In this document: in pieces, positions 12,152 through 19,507 of the stretch | Position numbering within the stretch: position 1 is the first letter of the stretch | Layout: each line of letters starts with the position of its first letter | NCBI RefSeq assembly: GCF_004352825.1 | Contig: NZ_SJRW01000001.1 | Location: 62,001 to 126,000 of the forward strand | Length of the DNA: 64,000 nt | From: Luteimonas arsenica | GTDB taxonomy: Bacteria > Pseudomonadota > Gammaproteobacteria > Xanthomonadales > Xanthomonadaceae | Direction: 5' to 3' | Translations under genes and position numbers: made by a program | The notes under the pieces: generated by a model | The model's database searches: none | What the model was told of the DNA's origin: nothing | What the model saw: only the letters and a program-made list of their open reading frames with translations

Positions 12152-12337
12152 ATGTACCGCACCGAATCCACCGTCGCCTCCCACGCCACCACGAACGCCG
12201 TCCGCGTCCCGGCCCCCCGCCCGGTCCGCTACCGCTCCCGCGATTTCGGCTCCGGCTATGGCAGCAGCAGCGGCTACGCCGCCGCCCGCCGCTACGTCCC
12301 GGGCAACCAGCCGGTTTCCCGCTTCCGCCTCGCCTGA
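12152..12337 (+). CDS. 61-residue Arg/Tyr/Ser-rich protein, uncharacterised
   Basis: A short frame with a textbook AAGGAG at 12140-12145, 6 nt before ATG 12152. The protein has ten Arg and only two acidic residues, with clusters VRYRSRDF, GSGYGSSSGY and ending in SRFRLA, so it is basic and probably disordered. There is no signal peptide or membrane segment. The upstream 100 bp are less GC-rich than the surroundings and contain TTGCGG-N16-TAGTCT (12087-12114), a weak promoter candidate. No family recognised; the strong RBS is the main evidence that it is real. RNA or membrane binding would fit the charge but is speculative. Confidence 0.6.
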   Translation: MYRTESTVASHATTNAVRVPAPRPVRYRSRDFGSGYGSSSGYAAARRYVPGNQPVSRFRLA

Positions 12338-12411
12338 GTCGATTGACCCCGGGGGGATCCGAACCTAGGCTGGCGCGCCCCCACCGCCAGCCAGGTTCCC
12401 GGAACCCCGCC

Positions 12412-12846
12412 ATGTCCAGCCCCACCCCGATCTTCCGCCGCGGCCTCGACCTGGCGGCCCTCAACGCCCTGTCGAAGGGCACCGCGATCGAGGCCCTGGG
12501 CATCGAATTCGTCGACATCGGCGATGACCGCCTGGTCGCCACCATGCCGGTCGACCACCGCACCCTCCAGCCCTACGGCCTGCTCCACGGCGGCGCCTCG
12601 GTGCTCCTGGCCGAAACCCTGGGCAGCAGCGCCGGCAACATGTGCGTGGCCGAGGGTGAGGTCTGCGTTGGCCTCGAGATCAACGCCAACCACGTCCGCG
12701 CCGTGCGCGAAGGCCGGGTCACCGGCACCGCCCGCGCGCTGCACCTCGGGCGCAGCACCCAGGTCTGGGAAATCCGCATCGAAGACGCCCGCGGCCGCCT
12801 GGCCTGCGTTTCGCGCCTGACCCTGGCGGTGGTGCCGGCGGCCTGA
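12412..12846 (+). CDS. Hotdog-fold acyl-CoA thioesterase, MenI/YdiI-like
   Basis: A 144-residue single hotdog domain. The catalytic helix segment PYGLLHGGASVLLAETLGS carries the conserved Glu of the YdiI/EntH group, and the later EINANHVRAVREG strand is also typical. Family members hydrolyse aromatic or medium-chain acyl-CoA, including 1,4-dihydroxy-2-naphthoyl-CoA. No menaquinone genes are nearby, and the next genes are an acyltransferase and a hydrolase, so a lipid or general acyl-CoA role is as likely. ATG 12412 was chosen over upstream in-frame codons because the family begins at this point. Confidence 0.88.
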   Translation: MSSPTPIFRRGLDLAALNALSKGTAIEALGIEFVDIGDDRLVATMPVDHRTLQPYGLLHGGASVLLAETLGSSAGNMCVAEGEVCVGLEINANHVRAVREGRVTGTARALHLGRSTQVWEIRIEDARGRLACVSRLTLAVVPAA

Positions 12847-12897
12847 GGCCGCGCTTCCGTCTACCCGTGCCGGAGGCCATCCGGTATCGTTCCAGCC

Positions 12898-13698
12898 ATG
12901 CGTTCCCCCACCTCTTCCACCGCGCCCGCCGGAGGCCGTCTGGCGCGCGCGGGCCGCTATGCCGTGCGCGTGCCGATGCTGCTCTGGCATGCCCTGGTGC
13001 ACCTGCCGCCGGTGATGATCGGCATCGCCCTGCCCAGCGACCGCGTCGACATCGGCGGCGAGAGCCTGCGCAGTCGCCTGGTGCGCTGGTGGCAGGGCGG
13101 CCTGATGCGCGTGTTCGGCATGCGCATGCGCCAGGTCGGCACGCCGCTGCCTGGCGCCACGATGTTCGTGGCCAACCACGTCAGCTGGATGGACATCTCG
13201 GCGCTGCACAGCCAGCGGATGATGGGCTTCGTCGCCAAGCAGGAGATCGACGGCTGGCCGGTGGTCGGGCGGATGGCGCGCCGGGGCGAGACCATCTTCC
13301 ACAAGCGCGGCAGCCAGGAGTCGCTGGGCGGGGTGCTGGACGCGATGATCGAGCGCCTGCGCGAAGGCCGCGCGGTGGGCGTGTTCCCCGAGGGCCGCAC
13401 CCGCGATGGCGGCGAGGTGGGCCCGTTCCATGCCCGCATCTTCATGGCCGCGGTCGAGGCCGGGGTGCCGGTGCAGCCGGTCGCGCTGCGCTACGGTGCC
13501 GGTGGCGACGACCAGCGCGCGGTGGCCTTCCAGGGCCGCGAAAATTTCCTGCAGAACTTCCTGCGCCTGCTCGGCGAGCCCGCACGAGTGGTCGACGTGG
13601 TGTTCCTGGCGCCGGTGATGCCCGGCGAGGCCGACGGCCGGGCGGCGATCGCGAAGATCGCGCGCGAACGGATCGTGGAAGCACTGCAGGCGCCGTGA
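12898..13698 (+). CDS. 1-acyl-sn-glycerol-3-phosphate acyltransferase, PlsC-like
   Basis: A 266-residue membrane-associated acyltransferase. The HX4D catalytic motif is NHVSWMD at residues 93-99 (His94, Asp99), and the glycerophosphate-binding motif FPEGRTR is at 163-169. A hydrophobic segment near 25-45 precedes the domain. It would acylate lysophosphatidate in phospholipid synthesis. A TATCGT hexamer ends 7 nt before ATG 12898, hinting at a leaderless message. The stop overlaps the GTG start of the next gene. Confidence 0.88.
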   Translation: MRSPTSSTAPAGGRLARAGRYAVRVPMLLWHALVHLPPVMIGIALPSDRVDIGGESLRSRLVRWWQGGLMRVFGMRMRQVGTPLPGATMFVANHVSWMDISALHSQRMMGFVAKQEIDGWPVVGRMARRGETIFHKRGSQESLGGVLDAMIERLREGRAVGVFPEGRTRDGGEVGPFHARIFMAAVEAGVPVQPVALRYGAGGDDQRAVAFQGRENFLQNFLRLLGEPARVVDVVFLAPVMPGEADGRAAIAKIARERIVEALQAP

Positions 13699-14687
13699 GC
13701 GCCGGGGTCGCCAGCGGCTACCGCCCGCCGCGCTGGCTGCGCAACGCGCACGTGCAGTCGGTGCTGGCGGGCAGCCCGCTGCGTCGACGCCGCGGGCTGG
13801 CCGCGCTCGCGGCCACCGGCGCGCAGACCCGGCAGGTGGAGGTGGACGGCGGCGACGGCGTGCGCCTGATGGGCTTGCACACCACGCGCCCCGGGATGGA
13901 GCCGCAGGGCATGGCCCTGCTCCTGCACGGCTGGGAGGGCAGCGCGGAATCGGCCTATGTCTGCCTGGCCGCGGCCGGTTTCCTGGCGCGCGGCTGGGAC
14001 GTGTTCCGGCTCAATTTCCGCGACCACGGCGGCACCCACCACCTCAACCCGGACATCTTCCACTCCGCGCGCATCGACGAGGTGGTGCACGCCGCGCTCG
14101 ACGTGGCCAGGCGCATGCCGCGGCCGCGGCTGGTGGTTGCAGGGCATTCGCTGGGCGGCAACTTCGCCCTGCGTCTGGCGCTGCGCGCGCCGGCGGCGGG
14201 GCTGCCGCTGTCCGGCGTGGCCGCGGTCTGCCCGGTGCTGGACCCGGCGCGGACCATGGATTCGATGGAGCGTGGACTGCCGCTGTACATGCACCACTTC
14301 GAGCGCAGCTGGCGGCGCTCGCTGGCGCGCAAGCGAGCGCTGTTTCCCGAGCGCGTGGGCTTCGATGACGCGGTGCTGCGCCTGCGCATGCGCGAGCTGA
14401 CCGAGTGGCTGGTCCTGCGCCACACCGATTTCGGCAGCCTGGACGCCTACTTCGACCGCTATTCCATTGCTGGCGACCGCCTTGCGGGGCTCGCGGTGCC
14501 GGTGTCGATCCTGACCAGCGCCGACGATCCGGTGATCCCGGTGGAGGACTTCGGCCGCCTGGCCCTGCCCACGGACGCGCACCTGGAGGTGGCCCGCTGG
14601 GGCGGCCACTGCGGCTTCATCGAAGGGCCGCGGCTGGACGGCTATGCCGAACGCTGGGTGGCCGGGCGGCTGGCCGGCGGCGACTGA
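13695..14687 (+). CDS. YheT-family alpha/beta hydrolase
   Basis: A 330-residue hydrolase. The N-terminal YRPPRWLRNAHVQSV block is diagnostic of the YheT/ABHD1-3 group. LLLHGWEGS supplies the oxyanion region, AGHSLGGN the nucleophile (Ser152), DDPVIP the acid segment and WGGHCGF the catalytic His. GTG 13695 is used because it forms a GTGA overlap with the plsC-like stop and places the family N-terminus correctly. Related eukaryotic proteins act on phospholipids and acyl esters; the bacterial substrate is not established. The overlap with an acyltransferase supports a role in lipid turnover. Confidence 0.87.
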   Translation: MSAGVASGYRPPRWLRNAHVQSVLAGSPLRRRRGLAALAATGAQTRQVEVDGGDGVRLMGLHTTRPGMEPQGMALLLHGWEGSAESAYVCLAAAGFLARGWDVFRLNFRDHGGTHHLNPDIFHSARIDEVVHAALDVARRMPRPRLVVAGHSLGGNFALRLALRAPAAGLPLSGVAAVCPVLDPARTMDSMERGLPLYMHHFERSWRRSLARKRALFPERVGFDDAVLRLRMRELTEWLVLRHTDFGSLDAYFDRYSIAGDRLAGLAVPVSILTSADDPVIPVEDFGRLALPTDAHLEVARWGGHCGFIEGPRLDGYAERWVAGRLAGGD

Positions 14688-14708
14688 GGGGCAGGGCCTG
14701 ACGCAAGC

Positions 14709-14714
14709 TACAAT
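14709..14714 (+). promoter_or_regulatory. Candidate -10 box for the TPR/sulfotransferase-like gene
   Basis: TACAAT at 14709-14714 matches the sigma-70 -10 consensus at five of six positions in otherwise GC-rich DNA. No good -35 is evident. AGGA at 14742-14745 precedes ATG 14754, so this would be a leadered transcript of about 33 nt. Confidence 0.4.
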
Positions 14715-14753
14715 CAGCGTTTTTCGGCGCGCCGCGCCCGCAGGAACCCCCGC

Positions 14754-16823
14754 ATGCAAGAACAGATTATCGAGGCGCTGCGCCGCGGCGATGTCCAGGC
14801 CGCCCTGGACGCGGCGCGCGGCTTCGCTGCCGATGCCCCCGACGACGCCCAGGCGCAGCGGCTGCTGGCGCTGGCGTTGCGCAGCGCCGGTGACGCCGAA
14901 GGCGCGCGCGCGGCCATCGAACAGGCCATTTCGCTGGCGCCCGACGATGCCCGCCTGCACATGGAGCACGCCGGCCTGCTGCTGGGCGTGCGCGACCTCG
15001 ATGGCGCCGGGCAGGCGCTGGAGGCCAGCGTCACCCTGGATCCGAACGCGTTTCCCGCCTACATCATGCAGGCGCAGCTGGCGATGGGCCGCAACGATCT
15101 CGACGAGGCGGCGCGGCTGGCGCGGCTGGCGGCCCGGGTATCGCCCGACCACCCGTCGCTGCAGGCGCTGCAGGGCACTCTGGAACTTCGCCGCGGCAAC
15201 ACCGACGAGGCGATGAGGCTGCTGTCGGAGGCCGCGCAGCGGACGCCGGAGGACCCGGTCGCACTGCATGCGCTCGGCTTCGCCTACCTGGCCAAGGGCC
15301 ACCTGGCCTTTGCCGAACAGGCCTTCCGCAACCTGCTGAAGGTGGCGCCGCGCGCGGGCATGGTCCGGCTGGTGATCGCGCAGCTGCTGCTGCGCCAGGG
15401 CCGCCCGGTCGAGGCCGTCGAAGCGCTGGCGCCGCTGCTGGACGATCCCGCGACCGCCACGCCCGCACTGCGTCGCCTTGCCGGCGAGATCGAGATCGCC
15501 GCGGGCCGCCCCGACCGCGCCCTGCCGCTGCTGCGCGAGGCGCTGGCCGCGCTGCCGGGCGAGTCGAGGACGATGGCCGCAATCGGCGAAGCCTGGCGTC
15601 GCCTGGGCGATTTCGACGATGCGCGCAGCACCCTGGATGCAGCCCTGGCGACGTCGCCGGAAAACGACGGCCTGTGGCGCGCGCGCCTGGCCTTCGAGCC
15701 GGCACGGCAGGGCGCGGCCGCGCTGATCGCGCGCTGGCGCGAGCGTCGGCCCGAGTCGATCGACGCGATGGAGGCCGAGATGGTCCTGCACGCCAGCGAA
15801 GGCCGGCCTGCCGAGGCCGAGGCGGCCGCGCGCGCGCTGCTGGAGCGTTCGCCCGGCCACGTGCGTGCCGAAATGCGCGTGATCGACGCCCTGCTGGTGC
15901 GCGATCCGCAGGAGGCCGCGCAGCGCCTCGAGGCGCTCATGGCGCGGGCCTCTCGCCCGGCCGAACGCAAGGTGCTGACCGCGTGGCTGGGGCTGGCGCG
16001 TCATCGTTCGGGTGATTTCACCGCCGCGCTGGAAAGCTGGAACCGGCGCAACGCCGACGATGCGGCGGATCGGCTGCCGCTGCCGACGCACACGTCCGCG
16101 CCGGCATCCTGGCCCGAGCCCGCGGCAGCGACGCCAGGCGCGCCCCCGGCCGCCTTCCTGCTCAGTCTTCCCGGCAGCCTCGTGGAACGCATGGCGCAAC
16201 TGCTGGCGGGGGTGGTGCCCACTTTCCGCGACGACCGCTTCGGTGCGCAGCCCCCGCCGGATGCCTTCCAGGACGCCGCGGGCTGGGCGCGGCTTTCCGC
16301 GGGCGAACCCGACGCCGCCGCCGTGGTCGCCGGCTGGCGCGTGCTGATGCCCGCGCGCGGCATCGATGGCGCGATCATCGACTGGCTGCCGTGGTGGGAC
16401 CACGCCTATGCCGCGGCCATGCGCGCGGCGCTGCCCGAGGCCATGCTGCTGGTGCCCTTGCGCGATCCGCGCGACATGCTGGTCGACTGGCTGGCCTTCG
16501 GCGCGCGCGCACCGTTCGCTGTCGAGTCGCCGCAGGCCGCGGCCGACTGGCTGGCGGCCGCGCTGGACCAGATCGCCACCCTGCACGAGCAGGACCTGGT
16601 GCCGCACCGCCTGCTCCGCGTGGACGATACCGCCGAGGATCCGGTGGCGATGTCCGCGCAGCTGGGCGAGGCGCTTGGCATCCGCCTGCCCGAGCCGCCG
16701 ATGGGCCTGTTCGGCGCGCCGCGCTTCGCGGCCGGCACCTGGCGCGACTATGCCGGCCTGCTCGCCGCACCGTTCGCCGCCCTGGCCCCGGTGGCCCGCC
16801 GCCTGGGCTATCCCGACGCCTGA
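14754..16823 (+). CDS. TPR protein with sulfotransferase-like C-terminal domain
   Basis: A 689-residue protein. Residues 1 to about 430 are consecutive TPR units (GDVQAALDAARGF, GDAEGARAAIEQAI, GRPDRALPLLREAL and others). Residues about 460-689 resemble the sulfotransferase fold found after TPRs in a known bacterial family: VPLRDPRDMLVDWLAFG looks like the 3'-PAPS-binding strand/helix, and RLLRVDDTAEDPVA the following segment. The 5' phosphosulfate-binding loop, normally PRSGTT-like, is replaced by LLSLPGSLVERM, so PAPS binding may be impaired. No signal peptide. Stands alone with its own candidate promoter at 14709. Confidence 0.75.
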   Translation: MQEQIIEALRRGDVQAALDAARGFAADAPDDAQAQRLLALALRSAGDAEGARAAIEQAISLAPDDARLHMEHAGLLLGVRDLDGAGQALEASVTLDPNAFPAYIMQAQLAMGRNDLDEAARLARLAARVSPDHPSLQALQGTLELRRGNTDEAMRLLSEAAQRTPEDPVALHALGFAYLAKGHLAFAEQAFRNLLKVAPRAGMVRLVIAQLLLRQGRPVEAVEALAPLLDDPATATPALRRLAGEIEIAAGRPDRALPLLREALAALPGESRTMAAIGEAWRRLGDFDDARSTLDAALATSPENDGLWRARLAFEPARQGAAALIARWRERRPESIDAMEAEMVLHASEGRPAEAEAAARALLERSPGHVRAEMRVIDALLVRDPQEAAQRLEALMARASRPAERKVLTAWLGLARHRSGDFTAALESWNRRNADDAADRLPLPTHTSAPASWPEPAAATPGAPPAAFLLSLPGSLVERMAQLLAGVVPTFRDDRFGAQPPPDAFQDAAGWARLSAGEPDAAAVVAGWRVLMPARGIDGAIIDWLPWWDHAYAAAMRAALPEAMLLVPLRDPRDMLVDWLAFGARAPFAVESPQAAADWLAAALDQIATLHEQDLVPHRLLRVDDTAEDPVAMSAQLGEALGIRLPEPPMGLFGAPRFAAGTWRDYAGLLAAPFAALAPVARRLGYPDA

Positions 16824-16838
16824 CCCGAGGAACACGAG

Positions 16839-17441
16839 ATGCACATCACCAGCGAAAGCTTCGCCCACGGCATGCCGATTCCCGCTGAGTTCGCCTTCGG
16901 CGCCCCCGGTGGACTGGGCGGCAACCGCAACCCGCAGCTGTCCTGGGGCGACGCGCCCGAGGGCACGCGCGCCTTCGCCCTGCTGTGCATCGACACCGAT
17001 GCCCCGACCGACCCCGCCCTGGTCGCCAACGACCAGTCCGACATCCCGGTCGAGCACGCGCGCGGCGACTTCGCGCACTGGGCGATGGTCGACATCCCGC
17101 TTCAGGTCACCGACATCGCCGCGGGCAGCTGCAGCGAGGGCGTGACCAAGGGCGGCAAGGCTTCGCCGCAGGGCCCGGCCGGCACCCGCCAGGGCCTGAA
17201 CGACTACACCGGCTGGTTCGCCGGCGATGCGGAGATGGAGGGTGACTGGCTGGGCTATGACGGCCCGTACCCGCCGCCGCACGACCTGCGCGTGCACCGC
17301 TACTTCTTCCGCGTGTTCGCGCTCGACGTCGAGCGCCTGCAGCTTCCGGAGCGCTTCACCGCAGGCGACGTGCTGCGCGCGATGCAGGGCCACGTGCTGG
17401 CCGAGGCCGCCACCTGGGGCAGCTACAGCCTCAACGTCTGA
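16839..17441 (+). CDS. PEBP family protein, YbhB/YbcL-like
   Basis: A 200-residue phosphatidylethanolamine-binding-protein fold. The conserved ligand-site motif appears as CIDTDAPTDP (family DPDAP), followed by HWAMVDIP and, near the end, GPYPPPHDLRVHRYFFRVFALD, all in order. Bacterial YbhB proteins have no firmly assigned substrate. It has no signal peptide and appears cytoplasmic. GAGGAACACGAG before ATG 16839 supports the start, 15 bp after the preceding stop, so it may be co-transcribed with the TPR gene. Confidence 0.9.
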   Translation: MHITSESFAHGMPIPAEFAFGAPGGLGGNRNPQLSWGDAPEGTRAFALLCIDTDAPTDPALVANDQSDIPVEHARGDFAHWAMVDIPLQVTDIAAGSCSEGVTKGGKASPQGPAGTRQGLNDYTGWFAGDAEMEGDWLGYDGPYPPPHDLRVHRYFFRVFALDVERLQLPERFTAGDVLRAMQGHVLAEAATWGSYSLNV

Positions 17442-17460
17442 GGGCGCCGGGAGCGGCTTT

Positions 17461-17522
17461 TGTGGGAGCGGCTACAGCCGCGATTGCCGCGAGCCCGGAT
17501 CGCGGCTGTAGCCGCTCCCACA
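17461..17522. repeat. REP-like hairpin, copy 1
   Basis: Perfect 24-bp arms (17461-17484 and 17499-17522) with a 14-nt loop; core GGGAGCGGCTACAGCCGCGAT, itself partly self-complementary. It sits between the convergent stops of the PEBP gene and the META/DUF4377 lipoprotein gene, where it could terminate both transcripts, though no T-tract follows. Copies 2 and 3 are at 20936 and 52717. Confidence 0.9.
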
Positions 17523-17532
17523 GACCAGGAAG

Positions 17533-18366
17533 TCACTCCTCGGGCGCGACCTGCTCCGACTCGACCACCATGTCGAGCACGTGGACCACGGCCGAGGCAT
17601 CGGCCGGCACGTCCTGGCGTCGGTAGCGGTCCAGGCGCAGCACGTTGCGCACGCCGGGGCGGTGCTCGTAGCCCTCGATCTCCTCGTACAGCGGGCCCCA
17701 TTCGCCGGTGCCCTGCTTGAGGCCGTTGCCGTCGTAGTGCACTTCGCGCACCTGCAGGCAGCGGTATTCCGGCATCAGCGGGTGGTGGCAGTCGATGCGC
17801 TCGGCGGCGACTTCCAGGAACACGCGCTCGGGCTCGCTGCCGTAGCGGGTGCGCGCGGTGGGCGCGCCGATGAAGGAAAGGCGGCCAGCGCCGCTGGACA
17901 GCGACAGGCGCGGCGGTTCGCCGGCTTCAAGGTCCAGAGCGTGGGCACCGGCAAGGCGCGCATGGGCCTCGCGTTCCATCGCCATCAGCGGTTCGGCGCA
18001 GGCCATCTCGGTGCTGACCATTGGTGCGAAGCGGATTTCCCCAGCCTCGAGCGTGTAGTCGCCGCCCATGCGGTTGCAGGCGTTGGAGACCGAAACCCGG
18101 CCGTCGGCGAAGTCGAGCTGCAGCGGTGCATCGGGGTTGCCGGACAGGGCTTCGATGGGCTGGCCGGCGGCGTCGGTCGCCGATTCCAGCTGCCAGTGGT
18201 AGGCGCCGAGGGTGGCCGCGGAGTCAACCGGGGCCGTGGCATCACCCGGGGCCGTGGATGCGGCCGGAGGCGTGCCGCCGGCGTCGGGCCTGGCATCGCC
18301 GGGGCCGGGCGCGGGCGAGCAGGCCGCGAGCGACAGCGCGAGGGCAAGGACGGACAGGTGCTTCAT
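17533..18366 (-). CDS. META and DUF4377 domain lipoprotein
   Basis: A 277-residue lipoprotein; MKHLSVLALALSLAAC has a good lipobox (LAAC), and GGAGGT lies just upstream of ATG 18366. After a Pro/Ala-rich linker the first domain (about 60-165) is META/HslJ-like: YHWQLESATDA, then NACNRMGGDYTLE, then MACAEPLMAMERE, the usual three landmarks. The second (about 185-275) is DUF4377-like: CLQVREVHYDGNG and IEGYEHRPGVRNVLRLDRY. In E. coli HslJ is a heat-inducible lipoprotein linked to novobiocin tolerance; the role here is unknown. The two-domain fusion occurs in related species. Confidence 0.85.
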   Translation of the reverse strand: MKHLSVLALALSLAACSPAPGPGDARPDAGGTPPAASTAPGDATAPVDSAATLGAYHWQLESATDAAGQPIEALSGNPDAPLQLDFADGRVSVSNACNRMGGDYTLEAGEIRFAPMVSTEMACAEPLMAMEREAHARLAGAHALDLEAGEPPRLSLSSGAGRLSFIGAPTARTRYGSEPERVFLEVAAERIDCHHPLMPEYRCLQVREVHYDGNGLKQGTGEWGPLYEEIEGYEHRPGVRNVLRLDRYRRQDVPADASAVVHVLDMVVESEQVAPEE

Positions 18367-18429
18367 GATGACCTCCACAGGCAGTGACCGGGACAACGCG
18401 CGGGCGCGACCGATGGGGTCACGCCGGCC

Positions 18430-19227
18430 TCAATCGCCCAGCGGCAGCCACAGCAGCAGGGCGGCGCCGAGCAGGATGCGGTAGATCGCGAAACCGGTGA
18501 AACGGTGGTGTTCGATGTAGCCCAGCAGCCACTTCACCACCAGGAAGCCGGTGATCGTGGCCGCGGCGAAGGCGATGCCGACGTCGGCCCAGGCCTCGCC
18601 GCCCAACGCCCCGTCCATCGCCAGTTCCAGGAAGGCGTAGGCGCTGGCCGCGAACATGGTCGGGATGCCGACCAGGAACACGAACTCGGCCGCCGCCGTG
18701 CGTCGGCTGAGCCCGAACAGCATGGCGATGAAGATCGCCGCCGCCGAGCGCGAGGTGCCGGGGAACACGCCCGCCACCACCTGGGCCAGGCCCACCAGCA
18801 CCGCGACCGTCCAGGTCACCGTGGTGCCGTCGGGGCTGCGGCGCTCGGCCACGCGCTCGGCCACGATCATCCACACGCCGCCGAAGATCAGCGCCCAGGC
18901 GATCGGCGTGACCGTCTCCGGCAGCTCCCAGCCCAGCAGGCGCACCGGCAGGCCGACCCCGGCGGTGACCAGGAAGGCCACGGCCAGCTTCATCGCGTAG
19001 TCGCGGTTGCGGGCCTCGCCCAGGCCGGTGGCCAGGGTCACCAGGCGCTCGCGGAACACCAGGGTGACGGCGAGGATGGCGCCGGCCTGGATCACGATGT
19101 TGAAGAAGTCCGAACGCGCGCCCAACCAGTACTGGGCGATCAGCAGGTGGCCGGTGCTGGAGATCGGCAGGAATTCGGTCAGGCCTTCGAGGATGCCCAG
19201 CAGCAGGGCGGCCAAGGGGTCGGTCAT
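18430..19227 (-). CDS. uppP: Undecaprenyl-diphosphatase UppP/BacA
   Basis: A 265-residue polytopic membrane phosphatase that recycles undecaprenyl pyrophosphate for peptidoglycan and other surface polymers; its activity underlies bacitracin resistance. The first conserved region is EGLTEFLPISSTGHL at residues 14-28, containing the catalytic Glu/His cluster, and the second is PGTSRSA with its essential Arg. ATG 19227 was chosen because the family starts with MTDPL-like residues; the longer upstream frame reads through the glnA regulatory region. It is divergent from glnA. Confidence 0.95.
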   Translation of the reverse strand: MTDPLAALLLGILEGLTEFLPISSTGHLLIAQYWLGARSDFFNIVIQAGAILAVTLVFRERLVTLATGLGEARNRDYAMKLAVAFLVTAGVGLPVRLLGWELPETVTPIAWALIFGGVWMIVAERVAERRSPDGTTVTWTVAVLVGLAQVVAGVFPGTSRSAAAIFIAMLFGLSRRTAAAEFVFLVGIPTMFAASAYAFLELAMDGALGGEAWADVGIAFAAATITGFLVVKWLLGYIEHHRFTGFAIYRILLGAALLLWLPLGD

Positions 19228-19331
19228 CGGCGGGGTTCCGGAGCGGTTTCGTGTCGGCCGCGGTCGCGCGGCCGGTCGGTGGGCGCGGGACGCAGGGCAG
19301 GGCAGCGCGGCAGCATAGCCGATGATGCGGC

Positions 19332-19348
19332 TGAACCATGATGGTGCG
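19332..19348 (+). promoter_or_regulatory. NtrC-binding site, upstream copy before glnA
   Basis: TGAACC-ATGAT-GGTGCG matches the NtrC dyad TGCACC-N5-GGTGCA at 10 of 12 positions. Its centre lies 31 bp upstream of the better box at 19363, about three helical turns, as expected for cooperative binding by NtrC dimers on one face of the DNA. Confidence 0.75.
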
Positions 19349-19362
19349 AACTTTCGCAGATC

Positions 19363-19379
19363 TGCACCATAAAGGTGCA
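19363..19379 (+). promoter_or_regulatory. NtrC-binding site, perfect dyad before glnA
   Basis: TGCACC-ATAAA-GGTGCA is a perfect match to the NtrC enhancer consensus TGCACC-N5-GGTGCA. It is centred about 86 bp upstream of the predicted sigma-54 transcription start, within the normal enhancer range. Confidence 0.88.
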
Positions 19380-19430
19380 CTCAGGCGATTTGATCGCTCA
19401 CTTGGCCCGCAAATTCAATGACTTGCCCGA

Positions 19431-19445
19431 TGGCACGGCGCTTGC
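19431..19445 (+). promoter_or_regulatory. Sigma-54 promoter of glnA
   Basis: TGGCAC-GGCGC-TTGC fits the -24/-12 consensus exactly, with GG at 19432-19433 and GC at 19444-19445 in correct spacing. The predicted start is near 19457, giving a leader of about 50 nt that ends in GGAG at 19498-19501. Together with the two NtrC boxes this predicts nitrogen-limited activation. Confidence 0.88.
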
Positions 19446-19507
19446 GTTGTTGCACTGCGACACCCGGGCGCGCCCGGGATCCATCCCTTGCGAACCCGGA
19501 GCCATCC

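Noticed and set aside
13491-17393. A minus-strand open frame of 1300 codons opposite the plsC-YheT-TPR region
   Set aside because: No domain or motif; composition is the low-complexity His/Gln/Arg-rich pattern of antisense shadow, and four plus-strand genes with catalytic motifs cover it.
17461-17522. Hairpin copy 1 as a standard intrinsic terminator
   Set aside because: No T-tract on either side, and the same sequence recurs elsewhere including inside a gene, so it is better described as a dispersed repeat.
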